DNA of 64,000 bases from Tetrastigma voinierianum (lineage: Eukaryota; Streptophyta; Magnoliopsida; Vitales; Vitaceae): the NCBI GenBank assembly GCA_016808115.1, contig JAEQBH010004542.1, positions 307,675 through 371,674 of the forward strand, read 5' to 3'. A model generated the notes under the pieces. The model saw only the letters and a list, made by a program, of their open reading frames with translations. It did no database searches and was not told the origin of the DNA. Shown in pieces: positions 34,330 through 48,949 of this stretch. How positions within the stretch are numbered: position 1 is the stretch's first letter; every line of letters starts with the position of its first letter. The position numbers and the translations under genes are program-made.

Positions 34330-36110
34330 AAGGCTTGTGGGGACGGGAGGCATTAGTTATTGCTGGTATAGTTTCTGTTGTGGTGGTGAGAATGCATGCG
34401 TGTAGATTACGGATCTACTCATTCATATGTATGCATTGAGCATGTGTTCAATAAGGTGACAGTAGTGGAGAAGCTATCATATGATATGCATGTAACCAAT
34501 CCTTTGGGGCACAGTTTCAATGTGAATAGAGTGTATAGAAATTGCCCTATAGTTATATAGGATAGAGAATTTTCAACTGATTTGATTGCTCTGCCTTTTC
34601 GAGAATTTGATTTGATTCTAAGTATGGAATAGTTGTCTAAGCATAAAGCTATACTAGATTGTGAAAAGAAGACAGTAGTGTTGAGATGCTCTGACCAGTC
34701 TAAGGTGATACTACAGGGTATTAGATCTAGCGCGATGTTCTATGTGATCTCAGCTATGCAAGCTAGGAGATTTCTGAGGAAAGGATGTGAGACATTTTTG
34801 GCCTTGATACTTGACTCTAAGAAAGGTCAAGTAGATGTGGAAAAGATTCCAGTAGTAAGAGATTTCCGGATGTAATCACTAAGAGTTACTTGGTATTCCA
34901 CACGAGAAGGAAATTGGACTTGTCCACATAGAGATTGTACGGGGAATATGCGATTTCTAGGGCACCTTACAGGATGGATTCTTCTGAATTAAAAGAGTTG
35001 AGGTTATAGTTATAGGAGCTATTGGATAAAGGGTTTATTAGACCCAGTGTTTCTCCTTAAGGTGCACCTGTTTTATTTGAGAAGAAAAAGGATGTCACAT
35101 TACGAATGTGCATTAATTATAAACAGATGAATAAAGTAACAATAAAGAATAAGTACACATTTGCACAGATAAAAGGTTGTTGATCGGTTAAAGGGGAGCA
35201 GTACCTTTTCTAAGATAGATGCATGATCCCGGGCACTACCGAGTTGAGTAAAAGATCTTGTGTAGAAAACAACATTTAGGACCCGATATGGTCATTATGA
35301 GTTTTTAGCAATGCCTTTTGGGTTGAAGAATGCACCAATAGCATTTATGGATTTCATAAACAGGGTGTTTCAACCCTACTTGGATCAGTTTGTGGTGGTG
35401 TTTATTGATGATATATTGGTGTATTCCAAGAATGAGGAAGAGCATGAACAACATCTGAGGATAGTTCTGCAAACATATGGACAATCGAAGAGAATTCAGA
35501 TATTAGAAGATATGCTGAGGGGTTGTGTTATAAATTTTCCTGGAAGTTGGGATAGGTATATTCCATTGATGGAATTTGCCTATAACAACAGCTATCAGGC
35601 TAGTATTGGTATGGCACCATATGAAGCGTTGTATGACCGGAAATGTAGGACTCATGTTTATTGGATAGAGCTGAGTGAATATAAACTAATTGGACCTGAT
35701 ATTGTGTAGGACACAGAAGAGAAAGTCCCGATAATTCAACAAAGGTTAAAAGCTACTAGTGATCGACAAAAATCTTATGCTGATTTTAAAATGAAGGACA
35801 TTGAATATGAAGTGGGTGATAAGTGTTCCTAAAGGTATCACCATGGAGGAAGGTGCTTAGATTTGGGAAGAAAGGAAAGCTGAGTCCAAGATTCATCGGT
35901 CCATATGAAATTTTAGAAAGAGTTGGACCTGTAGCCTATCGATTGGCTCTTCCTCCAAAGTTGGTCAAGCTACATAATGTCTTTCACGTGTCCATGCTGA
36001 GGAGATACATATCAGATGTATCTCATGTCTTTACGTGCGAAGATGTGCAGAAATACCGGTCGGTTCTCATATGATGAGGAGCAAAAATCTATCGTAGCTG
36101 AGAGTAGAGC
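34330..36110 (+). pseudogene. Chromovirus protease-RT-integrase, with RT-IN deletion
   Basis: Protease relics (34440-34860) are followed by the RT opening YRMDSSELKEL (about 34970) and INYKQMNKVTIKN. An open stretch at 35311-35709 joins RT palm (MPFGLKNAP, then FIDDILVYSKNEEEHEQHL) directly to late integrase (GSWDRYIPLMEFAYNNSY, then GMAPYEALYDRKCRTHV). The GPY/F module FIGPYEILERVGPVAYRL is at 35895-35945. The junction (about 35472) keeps frame and removes RT thumb, RNase H and the integrase catalytic core. A chromodomain is not clear after 36074. It is non-autonomous. Confidence 0.88.
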
Positions 36111-36198
36111 TAGAAGTGGCTGCTTGAAAACTCGATGTACGAACAATTTGATAAAAGTAAGAATTTCGAGGATGAAATTTTTTTTAGGGGGAGAGGGT

Positions 36199-38793
<2,595 letters not shown>

Positions 38794-38798
38794 TGGGG

Positions 38799-39578
38799 GG
38801 TGTTCCTTGAGAAGTTATTCTCAACATAATCCAAGATGGATTCTTGGATTATTTTCCCCACATTCAATTCTAAGCCTTTGAACAGTGCATACAAAAGAAA
38901 TGAGCGGTTTTGTCTCAAAGTTGAGACATTTTTAGAAGGCTTGAAAGTAGAATTTATTAAGTAACACCATACCTAGTTACTTTGTCTAATGTCTCTCGGT
39001 TTGGGTATGCGTTGGGAGAATGGAGCTTGGTTTTCACCATTCCCGCCCAGCCTGCAGGAGTGGGATTCTGCCAGTATCTCTTCAAAGTGGGACTCTTGGG
39101 CTACTGGGGGGGAGAGAGTACTGCGTGCAATCTTACTAGTCTGAGTCCTAAGAGTTGGGAGATGGCCCTTTCCCCAAGAGGGACCCATCTCCTCCTGATG
39201 TAGCATGTCAGGTTCTTTCTATCTCCTAGATTGGTGTAGAACTCCTCCACCAGGGCTCTACTGCTCGGCTCTAATTGTTTGCACACTTTATCCTAACCTC
39301 TTCTTTCAACTTCCTCTTTAAAGGGCGACACGATTTCTATGAAACCTCTCTCTTCTATGAACCCCTTCTTGGCAAGACTCTTTTGGAACACCTCTACCTT
39401 TTTTTTTGTTTTTGTATAGAACACTCTGGCAACTCTTGCCTTAACCTCAACCTCAGTTTATTCTTCTACCCCTTCCACAGGAGTAGTCTCACCAGTTCTC
39501 TACGGATAATTGTCTTAGTACTTCCTCCACTATATTTCCAATAACTTCGTCAATGGTGGGAGAGCTAGGGCTAGACAT
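38799..39578 (-). pseudogene. E_m env-like ORF, N-terminal part
   Basis: On the minus strand an ATG at 39578 opens a decayed ORF. It includes LVEEFYTNLGDRKN, then WVPLGERAISQLLGLR (about 39200-39120), which resembles the start of the extra ORF after pol in Athila-type elements (the plant transposon protein domain). It is homologous in plan to 54055-55130 of E_p. It is interrupted at 38799 by the chromovirus. A TATTTAAA box (39672-39679, minus strand) and a palindrome array lie 95-500 bp upstream. Confidence 0.65.
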
Positions 39579-39694
39579 CTTCTTGGTTTCAAAAATGGAA
39601 GTTTGGAAGAGTTTAGGGCTCGAAAGGTTGAAGGATTTGGTTTGGATTTGAAAATTTTCGCTAAGTGTTCCTTTAAATAGTTGGGATGCCCTAA

Positions 39695-40075
39695 GTGCGA
39701 TGTCATGACATTGAGTGTCGATGTCGCGACATTGACAAAAGTTTTTAAGTGACTTAACTCAATGTTGTGACATTAGTGATGCTATGTCGCAACATTGCTT
39801 TGATGCCGTGACATTGAACAAGAGTTTTGAGTAACTCGATTTAATGTCGCGAGATTGAATTGCGATAATCGCGACCTTATTTACTTTGATGTCGACATTA
39901 ATCTGATGCCGTAACATTAAAAATGTTACTCTTTACAATGTCATACTCTTTTTTAGATGTGATGTCATGACATTAGTGAATTGATGTCGCGACATTGAAG
40001 GACAATGTAGTGACATTGACAAGAATATCGCGACATTGGAGAAATTTTTGGAGCTGATGTTGCAACATTGAGAAG
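39695..40075 (-). repeat. E_m palindrome array in pol-env spacer
   Basis: About 14 copies of the near-perfect palindrome GATGTCGCGACATTG occur, spaced irregularly by roughly 20-40 bp. Exact cores are near 39720 and 39982. Variants mostly change the central CpGs (TGTTGCAACA, TGTCATGACA, TGCCGTGACA). The same motif fills the U3 of the E_m LTR (47995-48895). Confidence 0.9.
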
Positions 40076-40079
40076 ACAT

Positions 40080-40719
40080 TTTCCTCTTTCTGATTTTTAC
40101 TTGTTTTTCTCTTTTTTATTCGTTCCTACATACTATATTCATGCTTGTGAATATAAATCTATCAATAATTAAGTATCTCAATTCAAGCATGGACAATAAA
40201 GCTCATTTTCTCCACTCAATAATATTCGACAACTATTCTTTATATTTATAACCAATTATCATTCGAACAAAAAAAAAAAAAAATCAACAAAGGAACAATA
40301 AAACTACTATGCAATTTCTAAATCATAACATTTTAGACTCCCCTAAACTTAGCATGTGCATTATTTTCAAAGAACAAGTTAGGGAAGTAGACTCCCCGTT
40401 TGTGGTCAATTTTGCATCATTGAGTTTGGTTCAAAGTGCTTCCAAATGAATTGCATAAATATTTGTTGCTCCTTTGTCCTGAAATTAAGCAAAATATGAC
40501 TCACATAAGTTTCAAATAAAATCAAACCAGCAGGGTACTCTATCAATAAACTATTTAAAACATCTTGAATTAAAGCAAAAATTAAACTATAAAGTAAAAA
40601 TAAAGAGTGGCAGGTTATAATTTAGCTACTCAATTTTATGTCTTTATCTAGACATTGTTGCAATATGTTCTCTTTTCATAAATTCTTTAAATCTCTTTCA
40701 ATTAGGGACTATTCTTCAT
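40080..40719 (-). other. E_m post-pol spacer, no gene seen
   Basis: AT-rich non-coding sequence between the integrase end and the palindrome array. An A-run lies at 40269-40282. Confidence 0.6.
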
Positions 40720-43700
40720 TTAGGATTCCTCCAAGATAATGCTTGATCTCCCACGATGAAATTTCACTTTTAACTCATTTTCTGGTTTTGGTTTTGATAT
40801 CATTACCTCCCGAGAGGGATTATGCTTGCCAACTTCTAATATGGGACCACTCCACCTTGACTTGAGTTTCTCTGGAAAAAGTACGAGCCTTGAATTGTAT
40901 AGTAAGACTAGCTCTCCTACTTTGAATTCTTTCCTCATAAATCTTCTGATCATGCCCAGCACCTTTGTCTTGTCTTTTGGCAGATCTGGCATTATCATAG
41001 AGCTTCATTTCAGCTCTTTCCCGAATTCGTTCATCACGGGTAATCTCTTGTCTTTAGCATCTTGGAAATCACGGTTTGGCTTGATTGCCAGGAATGGCCT
41101 TATATTCAAACTCGAGGGAGATGGCGAGGCTTTCCAAAAGCAATATTGTATGGGGACACGTTCGATAAGGGAGCTTATAAGCGATCACGTAAGCTTATAA
41201 GTCCGATATCCTTACCAAACAGTCCCTCCTTTCTACTTTACCTTGGTTCTTATCTTCTCAGTATATTTATTCCTCTGCTTCTTGACTAACGTATATATTT
41301 GCCAGTTTGGAGATAGCGCAATCTGCATAATGCTCAACTATCTTACTTCAAAATTACGAAGAATTCTATTTGCGAGATCTAAATACTTACAGTGGTTCGC
41401 TCAAGCTTCTAAATCATTACTGATCAGCCTGCGATTTGCGAACATCATTTACAGGACAAACTATGGCGTCCACCATTTGGATACATAATCCACAGCGAAG
41501 AATGTCATGAGATTTCAGTGAGGGGTAGGTAAGGTCCGTGAATTCTATTCCCCCATACATCGAATATGCACCATCAGGATTCCCTTACGGAGGCATTTCA
41601 CTTCCCTTTTATTTGTGTTGCCATTCTCGACATCTATCACAATGCTTCACCATTCATAGCTGAAATCTTTGAATAGAGTTGGCCAATAAAAATCTGACTA
41701 GAGAATTTTCTAGGTTGTTCTATCTCCTGAAAAGTGTCCTTCATATGGTGATGCATGGCATTTATCTAAAATTTCACCTTGTTCTACTTTTTTGATGCAG
41801 CATCTCACGATAATTTGATCTACTTCTCTTTTGATAAAGCTGCTCATCAGGTAAATTTTCTTCTATTTCAGTCCCTCTTTCTTCTTCAGTAGTCTTTTCT
41901 AATCTTGATAAGTGATCTACTATCATATTATCACTGCCCTTCTTTTCCTTGATCTCCAAATCGAATTCTTGTAGCAATATCACCCATCTGATCAGTCTTG
42001 GCTTTGCATCTTTATTTGCCATGAGATACTTGATTGCTACATGATCAGTGTGCACTATGACATGAGACCCTAATATATATGGTCTGAACTTATCACAAGT
42101 AAAGACCATTGCTAGAATTTCTTTTTCAGTAGTTGAGTAATTCTCTTATGCTTCATTGAAAGTCTTGCTAGCATCATATATAGCTTTGAAGGTCTTATCA
42201 GTTCTTTGTCCCAACACTGCACCCATTCCATAATCACACATGATTTCAAAATCCTTGCTCTAGTCTGGTGTTGCTATGATGGGAGCTATAACGATACAGT
42301 TTTATTTCTTGAATGCAAACGCATGCTTCATCGAATTCAAAATTTTCATCCTTTTCTAGTAGTCACCATAATGGTCTTGAAATTTTTGGAGAAGTCTTCT
42401 ATAAATCTTCTATAAAATCCAACATGTCCCAAAAAGCTTCTAATCCCTTTAACTATAGTAGGTGGCATCAGAGTTTCAATAACAGAAACCTTTGCTTGGT
42501 CAACCTCAAGTCCAGCTCATAAATTTTATGCCCCAAGACAATACCTTATGTTACCATGAAATGGCATTTCTCGATTGAGAGCTAGATTTTTGTCTCTTGC
42601 CATCTCTGAAATACCACAGTTTCCTAAATTTTCTAGGCAATTCTCAAAACTAGATCCATAAATTGAGAAATCATCCATGAAGATTTCCATAACCTCCTCC
42701 ACCAAATCTGAGAAAATGGACATCATACACCTTTGAAAGGTGGTAAGAGCATTACACAATCGAAATGGCATCCTTCTAAAAGCAAAGGTGCCGTAAGGAC
42801 ATGTAAAAGGTAGTCTTCTCCTGGTCCTCAGGGGCTATGGAAATCTGATTATATCCAGAATATCCATCAGCGAAATAGAGTGTCACATCCCAGCACATCC
42901 GACATTTGATCGATAAAAGCGAAGGATAGTGATCGCTACGGTGGTAGTGTTCAATTTCTTGTAGTCAATGCATACCCTCCATCCTGCCGCAATTCTTGTT
43001 GGAATTAATTCATTTTCTCATTTTTGATGACTATGAATCCACCCGTTTTAGAATCACATGAGCTAGGCTCACGAGGGCTATACGAGATTATAAATAAATC
43101 CTGCATTTAGCCATTTAAGCACTTATTTTCTGATAACTTCTTTCATAACCGGGTTCAGTCTTCCTTGATGTTTAATTGATGTTTTTGCATTCTACTCTAT
43201 GAGGATTTTATGCATGCAAATTAATAGACTGGTCCCTTTCAAAGTCTTCCGCTAACTGAGCTATGGCTTATTTATACTTATGAGAATTCAATAAGTTTTA
43301 ACTCCTTATCTTTTGTCAAATCCCGGCTACTATAATTACGGGTTTGATCTTTCAGCTCCCAAGAAGGCATATTTAAGGTGCTTAGGTAGTTCCTTCAGAA
43401 TTAACCCCTCATAACTTTTTTCTATTTCCTGTACCTTCTCATTCTTTACCTTGATTTTTAAGTTAATGTCTTCATTCGGACTTAATATAGTTTCTTTGAA
43501 TTCAAAGCGGCATTCAAGTATCGGTGTCAGATCTTTAATATCTTTGGAAATTCATTATATTTTCATTCATTGAATCTTGATTCTTACAATCATCAATCAA
43601 TTCAAAACTGCTAGGAGCTACTTTTTCAACATTCTTATATTCACCTTTTTCAAAATCAGGTTGTTTCAAGATCTAATTAAGGTTGAAGTGTACTTGTTTA

Positions 43701-43900
43701 TCTCCCACCTTGAGAGTGAGCTCTCCTTTCTTGACATCTATCAAGGCTGCTCCAGTGGCCAGATATGGCCTGCCCAGCAGCAGTGGAACTTTCTTGTCTT
43801 CCTCTATGTCTATCACAACAAAATCCACTAGGAAAATAAATTTTCTCATCTTCATCAATACATCTTCCAAGATTCCTTCAGGTTGAACCATATGTAAATT
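40720..43900 (-). pseudogene. E_m protease-RT-RNase H-integrase, decayed
   Basis: Minus-strand pol of Athila type. The protease/retropepsin region reads FVVIDIEEDKKVPLLLGRPY (about 43830-43770). RT reads MPFRLCNALTTFQRCM and IFMDDFSIYG (42771-42650; the catalytic block is F-M-D-D). RNase H reads IVHTDHVAIKYLMANKDA and GSDNMIVDHLSRLE (42050-41890). Integrase has a VDYVSKW relic (about 41480) and ends with FKVGELVLLYNSRLVLFP and KSRWSGP (40930-40840). Many frameshifts and stops lie between these open blocks. Confidence 0.88.
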
Positions 43901-44429
43901 AAGTAGTTATGGAGTTAACTCCCCCAGTGATCTTTTTCACCATAGACAATGGCATTAGATTGATGCTTGCTTCTAAGTCACATAAAGCTCTCCCAAACTC
44001 ATAGTTCCCTATGTTGCAAGGAATGGTGAAGCTGCTGGGATCCTATATTTTCAGTGGCAGTTTCTTCTGGATTATTGCATTACATGTTGCTAATAGGTTT
44101 ACCATTCCATCTTCATCAAACTTTCTTTTCTTGCTGAGGATGTCCTTCATAAACTTTGCATAATGAGGGTAAAAGCCAATGCGCCGAGCAAAAGAAAGGA
44201 ATGTTTATCTCTAATTTCTTGAACATGTTCAAGAATTTAGCAAACTAATCATCCAATTTTGATTTCTGCATTCGAGGGAATGGAATAGAAGGTTGATAGA
44301 ATCTCACTTCCTCTATCTTTTTCAGTTCTCCCTCTTTGGTCTATAGCTCTTGCTGCACCTTTGATTTCTCTTTACCATATGATGATTTTGTTCTGTTCAA
44401 CTTCTTTTCTTTGCTAGTTTCTGCTTGCT

Positions 44430-45910
44430 CTTCCTTCTCAGCCAGTCTTATCTCATCTTCTTCTCTCTTCTGCAATTCTCTGCCACTCCTAAGTGTTATA
44501 GCCATGCAGTCCTTGGGATTCTTCTTGGTATCACTAGGGAAAAAATCCCTATACTGATTCTACATACCTAGGGCCATCTACCCTACTTGAGTCTCTAAAT
44601 TCTTTAGAGAAGCATTAGTGTTGGCTTGAAACAAAGTTGTGTTTGCTTGGAATGCTGCCAGCTCAGCAAACTTCTGCTCATGTATGTTCAACAGTCTTTT
44701 GTTTTCACCCGTAAAAGTTATTGTCCCCGATCCTTAAAAGACTAGGACCTCCTCTGGCTTGGATTATCTGCTCTATGACTGCCCTAATGCTATTGTCCTT
44801 GGAACCTAGGAGATGCATAATTCTACAAGAAATTCTACACTGGTTTACCCTGATTCATTCCACCTCCATAAGAAAAATTCTTGTGGTTCCTCAAGGTTGG
44901 ATTGTAGTGAGTTGGAAGGTTTTTGTTTGGCTTGAAGTTAAAAAAGCTTGTATTCCCATTAGGAGTGAGCTTCTTCAACTATTGGGACCTTCATGGCGGA
45001 AAGTCCTCATCGGCTACCTTTTATTAACACTTTCCTAAATTTCTACTTCATTGTAGGAATAACCTCTTTTATCATGTGTGTTCATCATGTTCATAAGAGC
45101 ATCTAATTTTTCATCTATGGTTAACATCTTGTTCAACTCAATGACACCACCTCCTCTCAGTCTAATATTTCTCCTTGAAGCTTTAGATGGAGCTTTGTAG
45201 TTGCTCTTAGCAAAATCTTCTATGAGTTGAGTGGCTATTCGACGCTCTTCCTCACTTACCCCAGATGCACCACTGACAAAGCGCATCAATGATACCGCCT
45301 TTGAATTACAGTTCATGGCGTGATATTAAAAGATATCTATCGTGTCATTTACTTTCATGTCATGCATTGGGCATCTTCTCGTCATTGCTTGTATCTCTAA
45401 GCATTGAGAATAAAAGACTTATCTTTTTCTACTTAAGAAGGCAATGATTTCTTCCCGCCATAAAGTGAGGCATGAGAGAAGAATCTGCTCGGATATGCCT
45501 GCACGGCTCTGCCCGTGTGTTGACTAATCCATGGAAAGGACTCGGAGCAGTGAGCTCTGACATGCATGGTGAGAAATGGGAACAACTCGGCTTGATAACG
45601 TCTGGATTGACCTCATTCAGCTTGACAGTGTTGGTCATCCTCAATAATCTTCCCAAATGCTCATTGGGATCCTGGCAGGTGTCCGGTATACTAGTCTTTG
45701 TTGAACCATGGTGATGAGTGCAAGCTTGACTCGAAGTTTTGCCTGTCCTTGAGTACGCCTGGCGGTGAATACTCTTCTTTGATAATTGGTCTCAAAAGTC
45801 TTCCGCGGTTCTTTTACACACCTTTGAGGGGTGCGCTGGGAACAACAACTGGTACATTCTGATTCGTCTCTCTTTGTTTTGCCATAGGCGAGTGTACCTT
45901 TTCTCACTCT
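44430..45910 (-). pseudogene. E_m gag, decayed
   Basis: A minus-strand gag region. A segment near 45660-45590 reads GRLLRMTNTVKLNEV (compare the gag phrase for the start of the capsid core in Athila elements). A later open segment (45316-45035) reads IATQLIEDFAKSNY and LNKMLTIDEKLDALM. A Lys/Glu/Ser-rich linker follows towards the protease (44560-44340). Several stops occur. Confidence 0.7.
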
Positions 45911-46217
45911 TGATTTCTCAACTGTTCTCTCACTTGGTGTCGATCGATGATGCAGCTGGCCTTTTATGTATGTAAAGAATACTTGAAATGATGTCTGAGT
46001 GAAATCAAGTGGGAGATCAATAGATAACTTAAATATATTATATGATTAGCTCAATAAAAAAGATAAGTAGTTGAATGGAAACTCTTTTGAAATTAAAACT
46101 ATTTTTGAAATTTTTATGAAAATTTTGTTAAGATAAAGAAAATGTCAGGCTTAGCAACTTTCTTTTTTGGCGAGAATATTGATCTTTAAACTTTACTTTA
46201 AAATCACAAAGCGACAT

Positions 46218-46325
46218 CGCCAAAAACTTGTTGGCGAATTTTGTATAGACGAATTTATGCGAGTTTCCTATGGTTCTACGGAGATTGCCAGAATCCTCGG
46301 CGGCAGCGCCAGAAACTTGTTATTG
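46218..46325 (-). other. E_m tandem primer-binding-site-like segments
   Basis: On the minus strand AACAAGTTTCTGGCGCTGCC (46322 downward) and CAACAAGTTTTTGGCGATGT (46233 downward) are both decayed tRNA-Asp sites, about 89 bp apart. The upper one abuts the LTR end. Confidence 0.6.
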
Positions 46326-48935
46326 ACCAAATCTATGAGTGTGTGTTTGTGTGTATTATTTTGCCAAATTTAAATCCTTTACTCACCCAGAGACTAATTT
46401 ATCACTCCTCGACAAAGGCGTCAAAACTTCATTAAGATTTTATGTATGTAAAGGCATTTTATCTTTATTATTTAAAATGATGCAATCTGATTTGTTTAGT
46501 CTAATTTCTTTGCCCCAAGCCCCATGGAGTCGATACCAGTAATAAAGTGAACTCACATAAGTCTACAGGATATCGTACCCATAGAGATTGATGAGAAATT
46601 ATAAAATCAACCACCCTATTATTCAAAGAAAATCACTTTCTTGAACCTACAAATTAGGAGTTACGAACTATAAATTGAATGAAAGAATTTTTATCTAATG
46701 TTTCAGCAAAAAAGAAAAAATAAATCAAATCTAGTAGAATAAGAATTTCTCTAAGTGGAAATAACTTTAGGAACCAAAATGGTAAATGCATGCTTTTCGA
46801 GTTGCAACAAGTTCAAAATCAAGTATTGTTAGAACGATAATTCTAGATTTGTCAGAGCAAGTTAGTATAGCCTTGGAATACCTCGACACTACACATTTCA
46901 CTAAATTTAGCTAGCCGTATTTATTCCTAAATCAGGTCAATGGGTCTAAATAGCTACTTTTAGGACTTTATCCTCTTTAAGATCTTACTGTTTTTCCTAA
47001 ACTAGTACTTCCACGATCATATCTTGGTGGAAGCGGCTGCCCCCATAAACGGATAACATAAGCCTTATCCCGAATCTACAACCACCAGTTCATTAGGCGC
47101 TCCCTTTCCTTGATTAGAATTTATGCTAACACGAGATCAGGGTGTGCGCGAGTGAGATGAGACCTCTAAACATTAAACTGATATATCAACAAATGGTTCT
47201 TATGCCTCGGGAACACACTTCCCCTATCACACAGAAGGGAACCTTGAAGTCAGAGGTTAGAACTTCACTAGTGATGTATCAAAATGATCTTTAGAGTGCA
47301 TTAGTTCAATGGATATTCATACGATTTACCCCAGTGACGCTCTTTGCTCTTAGGTTGTCCATCCTGTGTCACTCAAGGGGATCACGGAAATCGAAACACG
47401 AAATACAACTCTTTTTAGGTCTGAGAACACTAATATTCGAAGAGCTCATTAATAGAGCAATACCAATTAAATCAATCTAGTTTTCATACCCACAACAACA
47501 TTTAAATCTATAAACAAAAATCAAAATAGAATATTCATTCCCAGAGGGAGTTCATCCTTTCATAACTAGATTTCAAATAACAATGCCTAGTTGATCAAAC
47601 AAATTCATTGAAATTGAAATCAAATTGAAATAACTGAAATCCAAAAAAAAATCCAAACTCCACTTGAATTCAGACATAAATGAAACTTGATAAACAATAA
47701 ATTCAACTCGAGATCTCGTCTCAGATCTACTACTCCAATATTAAAACAAAAATAAATCCTAGAAAAAATAAAGAGAAAGAACAAAGAATATATATATACA
47801 CACACACCTGAAAAGGAGATTTCGGCTCCTCCCAGCTTCAAAGAAAACTGCGAGAGCGGCCGGAAAAAGCTATTGATACTCCTCCTTAGGAGCTTCTATT
47901 TATAGGCCCCAATCATTGGGCCTTAAAAATGAGGAGAAAATCTTGGACTTCGAAAAGCACAAAAGTCTGCCTTGGTCCCCTTCTGATGGTGTGGTTGATG
48001 TCGCGACATTGCTGCTGTGATGTTGCAACATTGCTTTTGTGTCAAGATTCTGAAATCTGCATGTCCACGCAATGTCGTGGCTAATGTCGCGACATTGCTC
48101 TTATGATGTCGCAACATTGCTCTTGGTATAGAAATTCTGAGTTGTTGCCTCTTTGTGCAATGTCGCGACATTGCTTTCGGTGCCTTAGCTCTTCTAGCCT
48201 TACTCTAATGTTGCGACATTGAGTTGATGTTCTGAGTCCAGACATCAATGTCGCGACATTAAGTTGGTGTTGCGACATTCTTTAGTTGATGTCTTCAATG
48301 TTGAGGCTTTGTTTTGATGTCACGACATTGCTGTTGTGATGTCGCGATATTGTTGTTGTGATGTTGCAACATTGAAATTTGTATTTTTACTGTTGAAGTC
48401 GCAACATTGCTATTGTGATGTCACGACATTGATTTTGGGTTCTACATTGCTTTTGCTGCCTTAGCTCTTTTAGCCTTACTCTAATGTCGCGACATTGAGT
48501 TGATGTTTTGAGTCCAGACATCAATGTCGCAACATTCTTTAGTTGATGTCTTCAATGTTGAGGCTTTGTTTTGATAGCCATGACATTCTTTGTTGCAGCT
48601 GATGTCGCGACATTGTTGTTGTGATGTCGCAACATTGTTCGATGTATTTTTGCTGGCGAGAAGTCGTGCTCGATGTCGCGACACATTAACATTTACGTGA
48701 TATCCGCGACATTGATTTTAGAGTTCTATTCTAATGTGATGTCGCGATATTGAATGTTGATATCGCGACATTGCCGCACCTGTTATTAACTTGCCGACCC
48801 ATGTCGGTGACACGATGTCGGGTTTTGTTAATCATGTCAAGGCACTCTCCACACAATGTTGCGACATTGGTTAATCAATGTCGCGACATTGCTGTTTTTG
48901 TTGCTTTTCTACTGATTTTTGCTTATTTTCTTTAA
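46324..48935 (-). mobile_element. E_m 5' LTR
   Basis: On the minus strand U3 (48935 to about 47910) is filled with TGTCGCGACA palindromes. A TATAAATA box is at 47904-47897, and R/U5 runs to 46324 with the LTR-type phrase TATGGGTACGATATCC near 46580. It ends CA next to the primer site. The outer end (about 48935) is estimated from where the palindromes stop. No 3' partner was found. Confidence 0.65.
47995..48895 (-). repeat. E_m palindrome array in LTR U3
   Basis: About 23-25 copies of AATGTCGCGACATT and variants occur at irregular 20-60 bp spacing over 0.9 kb. A larger tandem duplication is superimposed: roughly 48180-48440 repeats at 48443-48690 with the same linker words (GCCTTAGCTCTT, GAGTCCAGACATC, GATGTCTTCAATGTTGAGG). 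The array ends just upstream of the TATA box. Confidence 0.92.
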
Positions 48936-48949
48936 ATTGACGAGATGGA

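Noticed and set aside
48081..48684. Minus-strand ORFs with repeated MSRH / NVAT / CRDI words
   Set aside because: They are translations of the palindrome array in different frames, with no coding signature.
47995..48895. CRISPR-like appearance (short palindromic repeats with variable linkers)
   Set aside because: The spacing is irregular, repeats are 14 bp and degenerate, and the array sits in the U3 of a plant retrotransposon with no cas genes. It is not a CRISPR array.
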